From assembly GCA_017409785.1 (NCBI GenBank), contig JAFQSD010000004.1:1-48662 (forward strand): a DNA stretch of 48,662 nt, in the 5' to 3' direction. Each line of letters opens with the position of its first letter. Position 1 is the first letter of the stretch. Shown one piece after another: positions 7,897 to 14,828 of the stretch. Source of the stretch: Bacilli bacterium. GTDB taxonomy: Bacteria > Bacillota_I > Bacilli_A > RF39 > UBA660. Under the pieces are notes generated by a model that did no database searches, was not told where the DNA came from, and saw only the letters and a program-made list of their open reading frames with translations. The translations under genes and the position numbers were made by a program.

Positions 7897-7921
7897 ATGC
7901 CTCGATTTAGGGGGGAAGATT

Positions 7922-8782
7922 ATGACTAGTTTATTAGATTATGATATTTTAACAAATGAAGTATTTTATAGATGTTGGCATATTCTAGATTACATTGCGG
8001 CACATCCAGATATGCCGCCTCTAGAAAGAGAATCAATAGAAGCTACAATTATGGAAGCATTAGTTTCAAAAAAACTAATTGATCCTACTAAACAATCACT
8101 AGATCTAAAAAATTTAGTAATAGTTGATGATACAGAACATTATCGTTATGAAGAACATCCTAGAATTTGCGGTATACCATTATGGATGAAGGACAAATTT
8201 AGAAAGAAATCAGTATATATCGCTGGAAGTGTACCAATATCATTAAGATTATCACGACCTCCAGTAAAGTTCGGTCGTTCTTGTGTATATGATCCTAACT
8301 ATGCAGTAAGTTCTATCTTTGAAGATGCAACATTTATTGAAGCAATTTATGATTCTCCAACAAGACCAGGTGTAAGATTAGAAGAAACAAGACCATTTGT
8401 AGAAGTAAAGATAGATGGAGTAGATTACTTAGTAGATGTTTTAACAAAAAGAATATTAAGAAGTGACTGGTTCAAAGAAGAGTTTAATATGGATATAAAA
8501 CATTCAACAACAGTAAGTACTGCTGATGAAGAAGATAAGAGAAGATACTATAATTCTATAGCAGAATCAAATCAACTTGCATCTCTTGCAGCAATGCTTG
8601 AACCACTAATAGATAAAACTTCTCCTATTATGGCAGAATATCGTTATGAATTTGAAAAAACAAAAGAAAACTTTCCTGAAGAATGGGAAAAAGCAGAACT
8701 ATTTAAACAAGAAATGGCTAAAGAAGAAGGAATTGATTTAAGTTTTCTTGGAAAAATGTTTAGAAAAACAAAAGACGAGTAA
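7922..8782 (+). CDS. Uncharacterised cytoplasmic protein, 286 residues
   Basis: I do not recognise this protein. ATG 7922 follows an unusually G-rich site (six G then AAG). There is no signal peptide or membrane segment. The N-terminal third is helical and charged, with MPPLERESIEATIMEAL. The middle contains GRSCVYDPNYAV and RPFVEVKIDGVDYLVDVLT; the latter recalls the strand region of transglutaminase/NlpC-type folds, but the usual catalytic His is Arg here, so activity is doubtful. The C-terminus is helical and acidic (about 215-286). It has its own consensus promoter and terminator. Within the inserted segment it stands between the recombinase and a hydrolase-like gene. Function unknown. 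Confidence 0.7.
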   Translation: MTSLLDYDILTNEVFYRCWHILDYIAAHPDMPPLERESIEATIMEALVSKKLIDPTKQSLDLKNLVIVDDTEHYRYEEHPRICGIPLWMKDKFRKKSVYIAGSVPISLRLSRPPVKFGRSCVYDPNYAVSSIFEDATFIEAIYDSPTRPGVRLEETRPFVEVKIDGVDYLVDVLTKRILRSDWFKEEFNMDIKHSTTVSTADEEDKRRYYNSIAESNQLASLAAMLEPLIDKTSPIMAEYRYEFEKTKENFPEEWEKAELFKQEMAKEEGIDLSFLGKMFRKTKDE

Positions 8783-8796
8783 TCGTCTTTTTATTT
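8769..8796 (+). terminator. Terminator overlapping the end of the 286-residue gene
   Basis: AAAGACGA pairs with TCGTCTTT around loop GTAA, followed by TTATTT. The stop codon TAA lies in the loop and first bases of the hairpin. The tail overlaps the next promoter's -35. Confidence 0.85.
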
Positions 8797-8823
8797 GATA
8801 GTAAGAAAATACTATGTTATAAT
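8795..8823 (+). promoter_or_regulatory. Promoter for the hydrolase-like gene
   Basis: TTGATA (8795-8800), 17 nt, TATAAT (8818-8823) with an extended TGT. Confidence 0.8.
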
Positions 8824-8845
8824 ACGAAACACTGGAGGTAATCAA

Positions 8846-9652
8846 ATGATTAATTATCGTCAAGGAAAAACAAGATATATTCCTAATGAATTAGGAAGTT
8901 TATATATAGATGAATCAAAACTAAATCCAAATGAACAGCCAGTTATCTACATTGGTGGTCAAATGGAACATAGATTTCATGCAGTAGAACAAACTGGTTT
9001 AACAGGGGATCCTGGACATAATATGTTTACTGGTTCATGGTTTTATGATTATCCGCTATTTTCTAAAAATAAAAAAGAATTTAATGCAGAAAATTTTGCC
9101 AATAATTTACTAACTGCCTTAGAATATGCTAATCTCCACGATGTTGTATTTGTAACAGAAAGTTTCGGAGGAACAATAGCTTCTTTAGCAACAAAGTCAG
9201 ACAGAGTAGATAAAGTAATTGCAATTCATCCATCAATTTTAGGGACACCACTAGCTAATCCAAAGTACTTATCAATATTTACTAATCAATTTAATGCTAA
9301 ACAAAAAGCAATAGCATCTCTTCTAAAAGTAATTGTTAATCCTGAGTATGGTTTTGAACAAGATAATTTTAAAGGAGTAGATTTAACAAAAGTAGATATA
9401 GATAAATTATTAGTAATTGGAAGCTATATTGATAGACAAAAAGAAACTAATCCAATTGTATTAGAATTAGATGACATGATTGAAAAAGTAACATCAAATA
9501 GAAGTGATGGAATAGTAGTTTTTGAACCAAACCTATTTGAACAATTAGGAATTCCCTATATGTTAGATGATGAAAATACAAATCATTTTCAAGCAGGAAG
9601 TAAAGAACAAATTGCAAAAGTTTATCAAAAAGTAATGAAAAAGAATGTTTAA
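8846..9652 (+). CDS. Alpha/beta-hydrolase-fold protein
   Basis: A 268-residue protein without signal peptide; ATG 8846 follows GGAGGT. The order of elements fits an alpha/beta hydrolase: a strand PVIYIGGQ near 32-39, an oxyanion-like turn, the nucleophile elbow VFVTESFGGTIAS (Ser106; the canonical G-x-S-x-G is here T-E-S-F-G), an acidic candidate in VIGSYIDR, and a late His (NHFQAGS, near residue 250). It could be an esterase, lipase or thioesterase; no substrate is indicated. It has its own promoter and terminator, so it is an independent unit within the inserted segment. The altered first Gly of the elbow occurs in some active members of the fold, so activity is plausible. Confidence 0.7.
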   Translation: MINYRQGKTRYIPNELGSLYIDESKLNPNEQPVIYIGGQMEHRFHAVEQTGLTGDPGHNMFTGSWFYDYPLFSKNKKEFNAENFANNLLTALEYANLHDVVFVTESFGGTIASLATKSDRVDKVIAIHPSILGTPLANPKYLSIFTNQFNAKQKAIASLLKVIVNPEYGFEQDNFKGVDLTKVDIDKLLVIGSYIDRQKETNPIVLELDDMIEKVTSNRSDGIVVFEPNLFEQLGIPYMLDDENTNHFQAGSKEQIAKVYQKVMKKNV

Positions 9653-9667
9653 AACATTCTTTTTTTA
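9641..9667 (+). terminator. Terminator with stop codon in the loop
   Basis: AAGAATGTT pairs with AACATTCTT; the loop is the gene's TAA stop codon; a T-run follows. Confidence 0.88.
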
Positions 9668-9711
9668 TTGTGATAGAACTTGTAAAATACTGTAAATAAC
9701 TTTTCGTACAA

Positions 9712-9740
9712 TTTACAATATAATTATAAAAAGATATAAT
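9712..9740 (+). promoter_or_regulatory. Promoter for the first WXG100 pair
   Basis: TTTACA (9712-9717), 17 nt, TATAAT (9735-9740). A second TATAAT at 9719-9724 lacks a good -35. Confidence 0.8.
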
Positions 9741-9768
9741 TTAATTATAGAATATTAGGAGGAATAAT

Positions 9769-10068
9769 ATGGCAGGATTACATGTAAATGCTGAAGTAAT
9801 GCATTCTCAAGGTATGAGTACAATCGGTTTAGCCCAAGAACTTGGTGCCCAAATTAGTAGTTTAAACTCAAATATTGAAACACTAATGACACTTTGGAAA
9901 GGTGCTTCTTCAGAACAATTTAGACAAGCTGTTGAACCACAAATACAAAATCTAAGAAGTTTTCAAGAACTATTAGATATGTTAGGTCAAAGTATCGTTG
10001 AAGGAGCTCAACGTTTTGACCAAGTTGAACAAGATAATGCTGATCGAGCAAGGAACTTATTTAATTAG
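9769..10068 (+). CDS. WXG100 family protein (EsxA-like)
   Basis: A 99-residue helical-hairpin protein, the usual size for WXG100 substrates of type VII-like secretion. The central turn is LWKG (Trp43-x-Gly45), with the family-style N-terminal helix (SLNSNIETLMTLW) and C-terminal helix (ASSEQFRQAV). There is no signal peptide. It likely exits the cell through an ESX/Ess machine as a dimer, perhaps with the next product, which is the same length and starts 8 nt downstream. AGGAGG is at the start. The C-terminus RFDQVEQDNADRARNLF may carry the secretion signal. No EssC-type ATPase is encoded in this window, so the machine must be elsewhere. Confidence 0.88.
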   Translation: MAGLHVNAEVMHSQGMSTIGLAQELGAQISSLNSNIETLMTLWKGASSEQFRQAVEPQIQNLRSFQELLDMLGQSIVEGAQRFDQVEQDNADRARNLFN

Positions 10069-10076
10069 GAGGATTT

Positions 10077-10376
10077 ATGAACGAATTTGAACAAAAAGAT
10101 TTTGAAGCGGCTCGTAATTGTGCTGATTTAGTTAAAACTGATGCCGATAGCATTCTTGCTATTTTTGATAATGTTGACCAAACAATGAAATTATTGTATG
10201 GAGAAGCATGGCAAAGTTCAGGAGCAGATGTATCTAACGGAAGATACCAACAAATCAGAAAAAATTATGAAGTTTTTTATAATAACGTAGTTACTATGAA
10301 AGATCATATCTATAGAGTAACATCTAAAAATGAAAGCGCTGATGCTGCAATTAGTGATGCCATTTCAAACATATAA
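10077..10376 (+). CDS. WXG100-like partner protein with a W-x-S turn
   Basis: A 99-residue, all-helical protein translated from an AGGAGG site that overlaps the previous stop codon. The hairpin turn reads AWQSSG, so the WXG motif is W-x-S here (Trp45). The rest (GRYQQIRKNYEVFYNNVVTMKDHI) is typical of the second helix. Its length match with the preceding gene and tight coupling suggest that the two form a heterodimer, like EsxA/EsxB, but this is inference. A strong terminator follows, so the two form a bicistron separate from the later WXG cluster. Confidence 0.78.
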   Translation: MNEFEQKDFEAARNCADLVKTDADSILAIFDNVDQTMKLLYGEAWQSSGADVSNGRYQQIRKNYEVFYNNVVTMKDHIYRVTSKNESADAAISDAISNI

Positions 10377-10386
10377 TTACATAACA

Positions 10387-10414
10387 AAATCACTTCATTC
10401 TGAAGTGGTTTTTT
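10387..10414 (+). terminator. Terminator of the first WXG100 pair
   Basis: An 11-bp stem (one G-U) with loop TTC, arms CACTTCA and TGAAGTG at the core, followed by a T-run. Confidence 0.88.
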
Positions 10415-10417
10415 AAA

Positions 10418-10446
10418 TTGATTAAAGATATATGAAATGATATAAT
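10418..10446 (+). promoter_or_regulatory. Promoter for the second WXG cluster and C39 genes
   Basis: TTGATT (10418-10423), 17 nt, TATAAT (10441-10446). The expected transcription start is near 10453, which rules out ATG 10454 as the normal start of the next gene unless it is leaderless. Confidence 0.78.
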
Positions 10447-10471
10447 TAAGAAAATGGAAGGATATGAAAAT

Positions 10472-10759
10472 ATGAGTAAATATGTATGTGATTTTGATAC
10501 GGTAAAAACAATTGCAAATAATTTAAAAAATCAAGTTAGTGATCTAAATAATGCATTAAGTGCATATGAAACAAATCTACAATCAGATTTAAGTGGTTGG
10601 TCTGGTTTAGCCCAAAATGAATTTACAAGTTTTTCAGAACAACAAATAGCTAATGCCAGAAAATATGTAACAAGTATTGATGAATTAGCAAACTTTCTTA
10701 ACAACGCAGTAAATGTTATAGAAACTGCTGAAACAGAAATATCTGCAATAAGTATCTGA
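10472..10759 (+). CDS. WXG100 family protein, first of the C39 operon
   Basis: A 95-residue helical-hairpin protein with the turn GWSG (Trp43-x-Gly45), NLKNQVSDLNNALSAYETNL before it and a long second helix after. ATG 10472 is favoured because GGAAGGA lies upstream, while in-frame ATG 10454 falls at the predicted transcription start. The gene is followed at once by four more genes without terminators, so it leads an operon of WXG-like proteins and C39-type proteins. Probably secreted by a type VII-like machine, possibly as a targeting partner for the larger products. Confidence 0.85.
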   Translation: MSKYVCDFDTVKTIANNLKNQVSDLNNALSAYETNLQSDLSGWSGLAQNEFTSFSEQQIANARKYVTSIDELANFLNNAVNVIETAETEISAISI

Positions 10760-10769
10760 GGTGAGAAAT

Positions 10770-11078
10770 ATGAATGAATATAATATCAGTGATTATGAAA
10801 TATTTTCAAGTGCTATAGCAACAACTTCAAATAATGTAAAATTATTAGTAGAAGCACTAACTACAATTCAACAAGAAGTAAGTAAATTACAAAACTCAGA
10901 TGTATTCTTAGGCCCACTTTGTGATAGTGCTCTTCAAGAGTGGCAAGCCATTAATAGTAAGGCATCAGACTTATTAAATGGGTTTAATAATATTTCTTCA
11001 TATCTAAATGATGTATCTGCATCGTATGCTGCAGCAGATACAACAACAGGAAATGAAGTGGGATGTGAGGTGATTTAG
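10770..11078 (+). CDS. WXG100-like small helical protein without a clear W-x-G
   Basis: A 102-residue helical protein. ATG 10770 is chosen because GAGGTGAG precedes it. It has the length, two-helix pattern and position of a WXG100 member, but the central region reads EWQAIN instead of W-x-G, and hydrophobic heptads continue to the end (LNGFNNISSYLNDVSASYA). The stop abuts the ATG of the next gene, so translation is coupled. It may pair with the preceding product or chaperone the WXG-peptidase fusion that follows. Identification rests on context and length, not on a motif. Confidence 0.6.
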   Translation: MNEYNISDYEIFSSAIATTSNNVKLLVEALTTIQQEVSKLQNSDVFLGPLCDSALQEWQAINSKASDLLNGFNNISSYLNDVSASYAAADTTTGNEVGCEVI

Positions 11079-11987
11079 ATGGTTAGTAGTGGACAAGTTT
11101 TAGCAGATTTAGATAGTTTTAATCAAACATCAACAAACATCTATAATCAAATCTCATCCTTAGATGGTGTTTGGAAGGGAATGTCTAAAGATAGACAAGT
11201 AGTAAATGCAGAAGATACACTTGCTTATCATAAAGATACAATTTCGGAACAACTTTCATCACTTGTTGATGCATTAAACTTATATGAAAAATATCAACAA
11301 ATAAAAAATAATATAGATTTTTACTATACAGAGTATAACAATGCTGTAAATAATTCAGATGCAACTCTAGTTTCATATTATACATCTGAAATAAATAAGC
11401 AACATGAATTATTAAATAGTCAGAAAAAAGAAATAAATAATATACTAGCAGCTATAAATGCATCTGTACTTCCAGATGCACAACCATTATCATTGGTAAG
11501 ATTCTCACGTAAAGGTGATTTCGTAAATTACTATCAATATAATTATCAAGAATCATATGGATATGGAACAACAATTGCTAGTTCAGGATGTGGACCAACT
11601 GCCATGGCAATGGTTCTAACAGCTTTAACAGGCGAAGAAGTAACACCAGTTGAAGCAGCAAATTGGAGTATGGAACATGGCCATAGAATTAAAGATAATG
11701 GAACAGCCTGGGCATACTTTGAAGATATTGCTGATGCATATGGAGTAGAGTGTGAACAAATGGGTGTATCTAGAGATAATATTATTAACAATTTATCTGA
11801 AGGTAAATATGTCATTGCAGTTGTTGGTCCTGGTCACTTTACTAAAGGTGGACATTACATTGTATTAACAGGAATAACTGAAGATGGAAAAATAACTGTA
11901 GCAGATCCAAATAGTGAAACAAGGTCTCAACAAACTTGGGATGTTAATATCTTCCTAAATGAAGGAAGACAACTATGGGCAATTTAG
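11079..11987 (+). CDS. WXG-domain fused to a C39-like cysteine peptidase
   Basis: A 302-residue two-domain protein. Residues 1-75 form a WXG100-like hairpin with VWKG (Trp32-x-Gly34), and a helical coiled linker runs to about 130. The C-terminal domain matches the C39-like papain fold: Cys171 in SSGCGPTAMAMVL, His259 in KGGHYIVLTGI and Asp276 in VADPNS, so the Cys-His-Asp set is complete. There is no signal peptide; the N-terminal domain would send it to type VII-like secretion. It could act on surface or foreign proteins, or be a contact-dependent toxin. Its neighbour is a diverged paralogue that has lost Cys and His. It starts directly at the previous stop codon. Confidence 0.85.
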   Translation: MVSSGQVLADLDSFNQTSTNIYNQISSLDGVWKGMSKDRQVVNAEDTLAYHKDTISEQLSSLVDALNLYEKYQQIKNNIDFYYTEYNNAVNNSDATLVSYYTSEINKQHELLNSQKKEINNILAAINASVLPDAQPLSLVRFSRKGDFVNYYQYNYQESYGYGTTIASSGCGPTAMAMVLTALTGEEVTPVEAANWSMEHGHRIKDNGTAWAYFEDIADAYGVECEQMGVSRDNIINNLSEGKYVIAVVGPGHFTKGGHYIVLTGITEDGKITVADPNSETRSQQTWDVNIFLNEGRQLWAI

Positions 11988-12000
11988 GTGGTGAATAATT

Positions 12001-13002
12001 ATGTCAATATTTTTAATGGAAACAGATGCATTGAGTGATGCAGGAGAAAATGTCTTTAATTCTTCACAAGAATTGCTAGAACTATCAGAATCTATTGGAA
12101 GTTATGCCGTAGAAAATGACACATTTGACTTTGCTAGTGCTAAGAGTAAAATTGCAGAAAATATAAATAAAATGACAGTTAGAGTAGAAAACATTGCTCA
12201 AGTCTTAACATATGCCGCTGACTTACATACAACTGTACAAAATAGTATTTCATGTCAAGCTAGTGAAGGTCTTGATTTTCAAAATAGTAGTTCATCACCG
12301 GGTACAACTACTTCAACAAATAATCCTGGGACAACTACATCAACTGAAGGTACAACACCAAGTACCCCAGTTACAACAACACCGTCAACAAGTGTACCAG
12401 AAACTACCCCAGAGACTGAACCAACTCCAAATGATACAACAACACCAGGTGTAACACCGGGAACACCAGTAGTTCCACCAGTAAGCATTCCAGAACAACC
12501 AGAAAAAGATGAATTTACAAATTATTATCAAAAAGATTATAGTGATATAGCTAATATTTCAACTGCAGTAACAGCAGGAGGAGCATCAACAGCAGTAGCC
12601 ATGGTTTTAACCGCAATTAATGGTAAAGAAATTACTCCACCAGAAACAACAAAATGGGGAATTGATAATAAAGCAGACGTTCCAAATGAACAAGGTGAAG
12701 TTACATACTTTGATAATATAGCAAAAGCATATGGAATTGAGTGTGAATCAATAGAACTTACAAAAGAAAATATTATAAAAAATATTTCTGAAGGAAAATA
12801 TATGATTATTTCTATGGATGAAGGAAAATTCGGAAATAAAGGTAATTATGTTGTAATTACAGGAATAACAGAAGATGGAAAAATAAAAATTGCTGACCCT
12901 AATAGTCCAGATAATTCAGAAAAAGTATGGGACTTAAGTGTATTCTTAGAAGAAGGACTAAAACTATGGGGATTCTCTAAACCTGTAGAAAAAAGTAATT
13001 AG
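12001..13002 (+). CDS. C39-like pseudopeptidase with helical N-domain and S/T/P linker
   Basis: A 333-residue paralogue of the preceding gene. Residues 1-85 form a helical, WXG-like domain without W-x-G. Residues about 95-165 are a Ser/Thr/Pro linker. Residues 170-325 are a C39-like domain closely matching its neighbour (MVLTAINGKE, ITEDGKIKIADPNS). At the catalytic positions Cys is Gly194 (TAGGAST) and His is Asn282 (NKGNYVVITGI), while Asp299 is kept; it should not cleave peptide bonds. It may bind the same ligand, inhibit or scaffold the active enzyme, or protect the producer. The shared nucleotide stretches point to a duplication in place. It starts 13 nt after the active gene. Confidence 0.85.
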   Translation: MSIFLMETDALSDAGENVFNSSQELLELSESIGSYAVENDTFDFASAKSKIAENINKMTVRVENIAQVLTYAADLHTTVQNSISCQASEGLDFQNSSSSPGTTTSTNNPGTTTSTEGTTPSTPVTTTPSTSVPETTPETEPTPNDTTTPGVTPGTPVVPPVSIPEQPEKDEFTNYYQKDYSDIANISTAVTAGGASTAVAMVLTAINGKEITPPETTKWGIDNKADVPNEQGEVTYFDNIAKAYGIECESIELTKENIIKNISEGKYMIISMDEGKFGNKGNYVVITGITEDGKIKIADPNSPDNSEKVWDLSVFLEEGLKLWGFSKPVEKSN

Positions 13003-13012
13003 GAGGTAGACA

Positions 13013-13576
13013 ATGAATAGAAAAGAACAAGCTATACAAATGGCAAAAAGTTTAAATAACAAACTTGAAGCAAGTATTATGAATGTACCAGTATTAGAAG
13101 GTTTTAATATAATGAGAAATACTACCTCAGATAACATAATCTTTGCAGCAATTTCAGAAAATCATTATATTGAACAATTAATTGCTGATGCATATTTAAA
13201 AGAAAATGAAACTCTAGATAGTAAAATAGAAGAATCAATAAAAGCAACAGAAGAATATATGGCTAAAGCCAAACTATCTCAATCAGATAAAAGTTTTATT
13301 TTCTTAAAAGAATATAGTGGAACATTTAAATTTAAAGTATATATTCAAGACTATGTAATTAATAATCCAAAACCAAGTGCAATAAGACAAATAAATGCTT
13401 ATTTTGTAGAACCACAGTATAATAAATTTTATCAATTATCTTTAAGTACTGGTCCAATTGCACTTCCATCAGAAGTATATAAAGCAGGCATTATTGATTT
13501 AGAAGCAGATTTAATAACTAAAGAATTAGTTGAAATGATGGATATAATTATTTCAAATATTAAATATGTACAATAA
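13013..13576 (+). CDS. Uncharacterised 187-residue protein ending the C39 operon
   Basis: I do not recognise this protein. It has a good AGGAGGT site 10 nt after the pseudopeptidase stop and no signal peptide or membrane segment. The N-terminal half is helical and acidic (IEESIKATEEYMAKAKLS), and the second half looks like a beta-sheet (GTFKFKVYIQDYV, INAYFVEPQYNKFYQLSLSTGP) with a C-terminal helix. Its place as the last gene after a secreted peptidase is typical of an immunity protein or secretion chaperone, but that is inference from position alone. A strong terminator follows, then the right junction of the inserted segment. Confidence 0.7.
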   Translation: MNRKEQAIQMAKSLNNKLEASIMNVPVLEGFNIMRNTTSDNIIFAAISENHYIEQLIADAYLKENETLDSKIEESIKATEEYMAKAKLSQSDKSFIFLKEYSGTFKFKVYIQDYVINNPKPSAIRQINAYFVEPQYNKFYQLSLSTGPIALPSEVYKAGIIDLEADLITKELVEMMDIIISNIKYVQ

Positions 13577-13601
13577 AAAATCACATTTATGTGATTTTTT
13601 T
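13576..13601 (+). terminator. Terminator at the right end of the inserted segment
   Basis: AAAATCACA pairs with TGTGATTTT around TTTA, with a T-run ending one base before the right junction repeat. It insulates the host DNA from cargo transcription. Confidence 0.88.
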
Positions 13602-13634
13602 GTTGCATTAACATCGAATAATGCAACATAGTCT
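13600..13634. other. attR-like junction of the 10.1-kb insertion
   Basis: TGTTGCATTA (13601-13610), 8 nt (ACATCGAA), TAATGCAACA (13619-13628): a perfect 10-bp inverted repeat, of which the second arm is the direct repeat also present at 3525-3534. To its right the ABC substrate-binding-protein frame resumes with the codons for Gly-Asp-Tyr-Val-Ala-Leu read on the minus strand. Confidence 0.78.
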
Positions 13635-14206
13635 CCATTACCACCAATAAAACTTCCACTCATTGCAGCAAAAGCAACAGAAGTATCAAGAACAACTTCA
13701 TCATCTGGATTAATACCATTTTGTTTTAGGGCATATCTAAGTGTCATTTCTGGCATACCAAAAGCTCTTCCTGCAATAATTGTTTTACCTTTTAAATTAT
13801 CTAAAGAAAAATTCTCTTGTTTTTCTCTAGATACTAAGAAAGAACCATCTTTTTGAGTTAATTGAGCAAATGTTTTTAAATAATCTTTTTCACCACCATT
13901 GTATACGTAAATTGTCGCCTCACTTCCAGAAAAACCAATATCAGCATCTCCAGATAAAACAGCAGCAGTAACTTTATCAGCTCCATTAGCAAGTAGTAAT
14001 TCAACATCCAATCCAACTTCTTCAAAATAACCAAGTTCTAACGCTGCATATTGTGGCGCATAAAAAATTGTATGAGCCACTTCAGCTACAGTAATTTTTC
14101 TTAAATTCTTATCATCATTCTTTCTATTTAAGTCAAACAACACACTACAAGCAACTATTAATAATAAAACGGCTCCAAGCCAAAATAATATAATTCTATT
14201 TTTCAT
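13619..14206 (-). pseudogene. Substrate-binding lipoprotein, N-terminal piece (split gene)
   Basis: The first 196 residues of an NMT1/SsuA-like substrate-binding protein. The signal peptide has the lipobox IVAC (Cys20), so the mature protein would be a membrane-anchored lipoprotein. ITVAEVAHTIFYAPQYAALELGYFEEVGLDVELL, GDADIGFSGSEA and FIGGNGDYVAL are typical of the family. The frame then enters inserted DNA and adds about 20 foreign residues before a stop at 13553. The remaining residues are at 3117-3524. The likely ligand is an amine, sulfonate or thiamine-precursor-type compound, not determinable here. No riboswitch is visible in the short upstream gap. A truncated lipoprotein could still be made but lacks its second lobe. 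Confidence 0.9.
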
Positions 14207-14277
14207 AAATCTCCTTTCTAACTAAAGTATTATATGAATAAATAAAAATTGTGTTATACTAAACTAGAGGTGACAAA

Positions 14278-14820
14278 ATGAAAATATTATTTATATCAGA
14301 TATTCACGGAATAAAAACAAATTTACCAAAAATAAAAGAACGATTTGAAGAATTAGAATGTGATAAATTAGTAGTATTAGGTGATTTATATTATATTGGT
14401 CCAAGAAATAAAATGATTGAAGGCTATGATATAAATTATGTAAGAGAATTTCTTAATTCATTTAAAGATAAACTAATTTGTACTAAAGGAAATTGTGATT
14501 CAGAAGTTGATAAAATGGTATCAGACTTTCCAATTATTTCAGAATTAGGATTGATTGCAACTATAAACGAAGATCTATATTTAACACACGGACATATTTA
14601 TAATGAAAGTAATTGGTCCAAAACTAATTCAATCCTAATATATGGTCATCTTCATACACCATTTATAAAAGAAATCGAATCAAATACATATATTAATCCC
14701 GGTTCAATATCTCTTCCAAAAACTGAAGATGGACCAACTTATTTATTTTATAATGAAGAAGAATTTATCATTTATGATATGAATGATCAAATAATCGCAA
14801 AAAAAACACTAAAAAATTAA
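14278..14820 (+). CDS. YfcE/MJ0936-type metallophosphoesterase
   Basis: A 180-residue cytoplasmic phosphodiesterase, the normal family length. The dinuclear metal motifs are all present: SDIHG near residue 7, GDLYY near 36, GNCD near 80, THGH near 103 and YGHLHTP near 122, followed by NPGSISLP. Relatives hydrolyse phosphodiester bonds in model substrates; the physiological substrate is usually unknown. It has a TATACT -10 close to the start and an AGAGGTGA site, and ends with its own weak terminator. It is the first intact host gene to the right of the split lipoprotein gene, divergent from it. Confidence 0.9.
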   Translation: MKILFISDIHGIKTNLPKIKERFEELECDKLVVLGDLYYIGPRNKMIEGYDINYVREFLNSFKDKLICTKGNCDSEVDKMVSDFPIISELGLIATINEDLYLTHGHIYNESNWSKTNSILIYGHLHTPFIKEIESNTYINPGSISLPKTEDGPTYLFYNEEEFIIYDMNDQIIAKKTLKN

Positions 14821-14828
14821 AAAAAACA

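Larger units (their letters stand above)
3525..13628. mobile_element. 10.1-kb segment inserted in a substrate-binding-protein gene
   Basis: The segment is bounded by TAATGCAACA at 3525-3534 and 13619-13628; one repeat plus unique DNA is 10,094 bp. The gene on both sides is the same ABC substrate-binding protein in the same frame and strand, so excision across the repeat restores a complete ORF. All 13 cargo genes lie on the plus strand, opposite to the host operon. The joined ends would form TTGTTGCATTA, 8 nt, TAATGCAACAA, a perfect 11-bp inverted repeat. The only recombinase inside (6954-7871) lacks the usual C-terminal third and sits mid-element, so mobilisation may need an enzyme in trans. 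No transfer, replication or phage genes were seen. Confidence 0.85.

Noticed and set aside
7905..7920. Six-G run as a second phase-variable tract
   Set aside because: It coincides with the ribosome binding site of the 7922 gene, and G5-G6 runs in this position recur (14937, 17111, 44254), so it is explained as a G-rich Shine-Dalgarno.
12279..12488. Antisense Val/Gly-rich ORF opposite the pseudopeptidase linker
   Set aside because: It is the reverse complement of a low-complexity Ser/Thr/Pro linker, with no ribosome site.
12295..12490. ACA/ACC-rich stretch as a tandem DNA repeat or CRISPR-like array
   Set aside because: It encodes an irregular Ser/Thr/Pro linker; there is no constant unit length, no spacers and no cas genes.
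13601..13628. Right-junction palindrome as a chromosomal dif/Xer site
   Set aside because: The arms only loosely resemble Bacillus dif arms, the spacer is 8 nt instead of 6, and the target lies inside a gene.
14207..14277. Riboswitch upstream of the ABC lipoprotein gene
   Set aside because: The divergent gap is only about 70 nt and shows no conserved thiamine or other riboswitch core.
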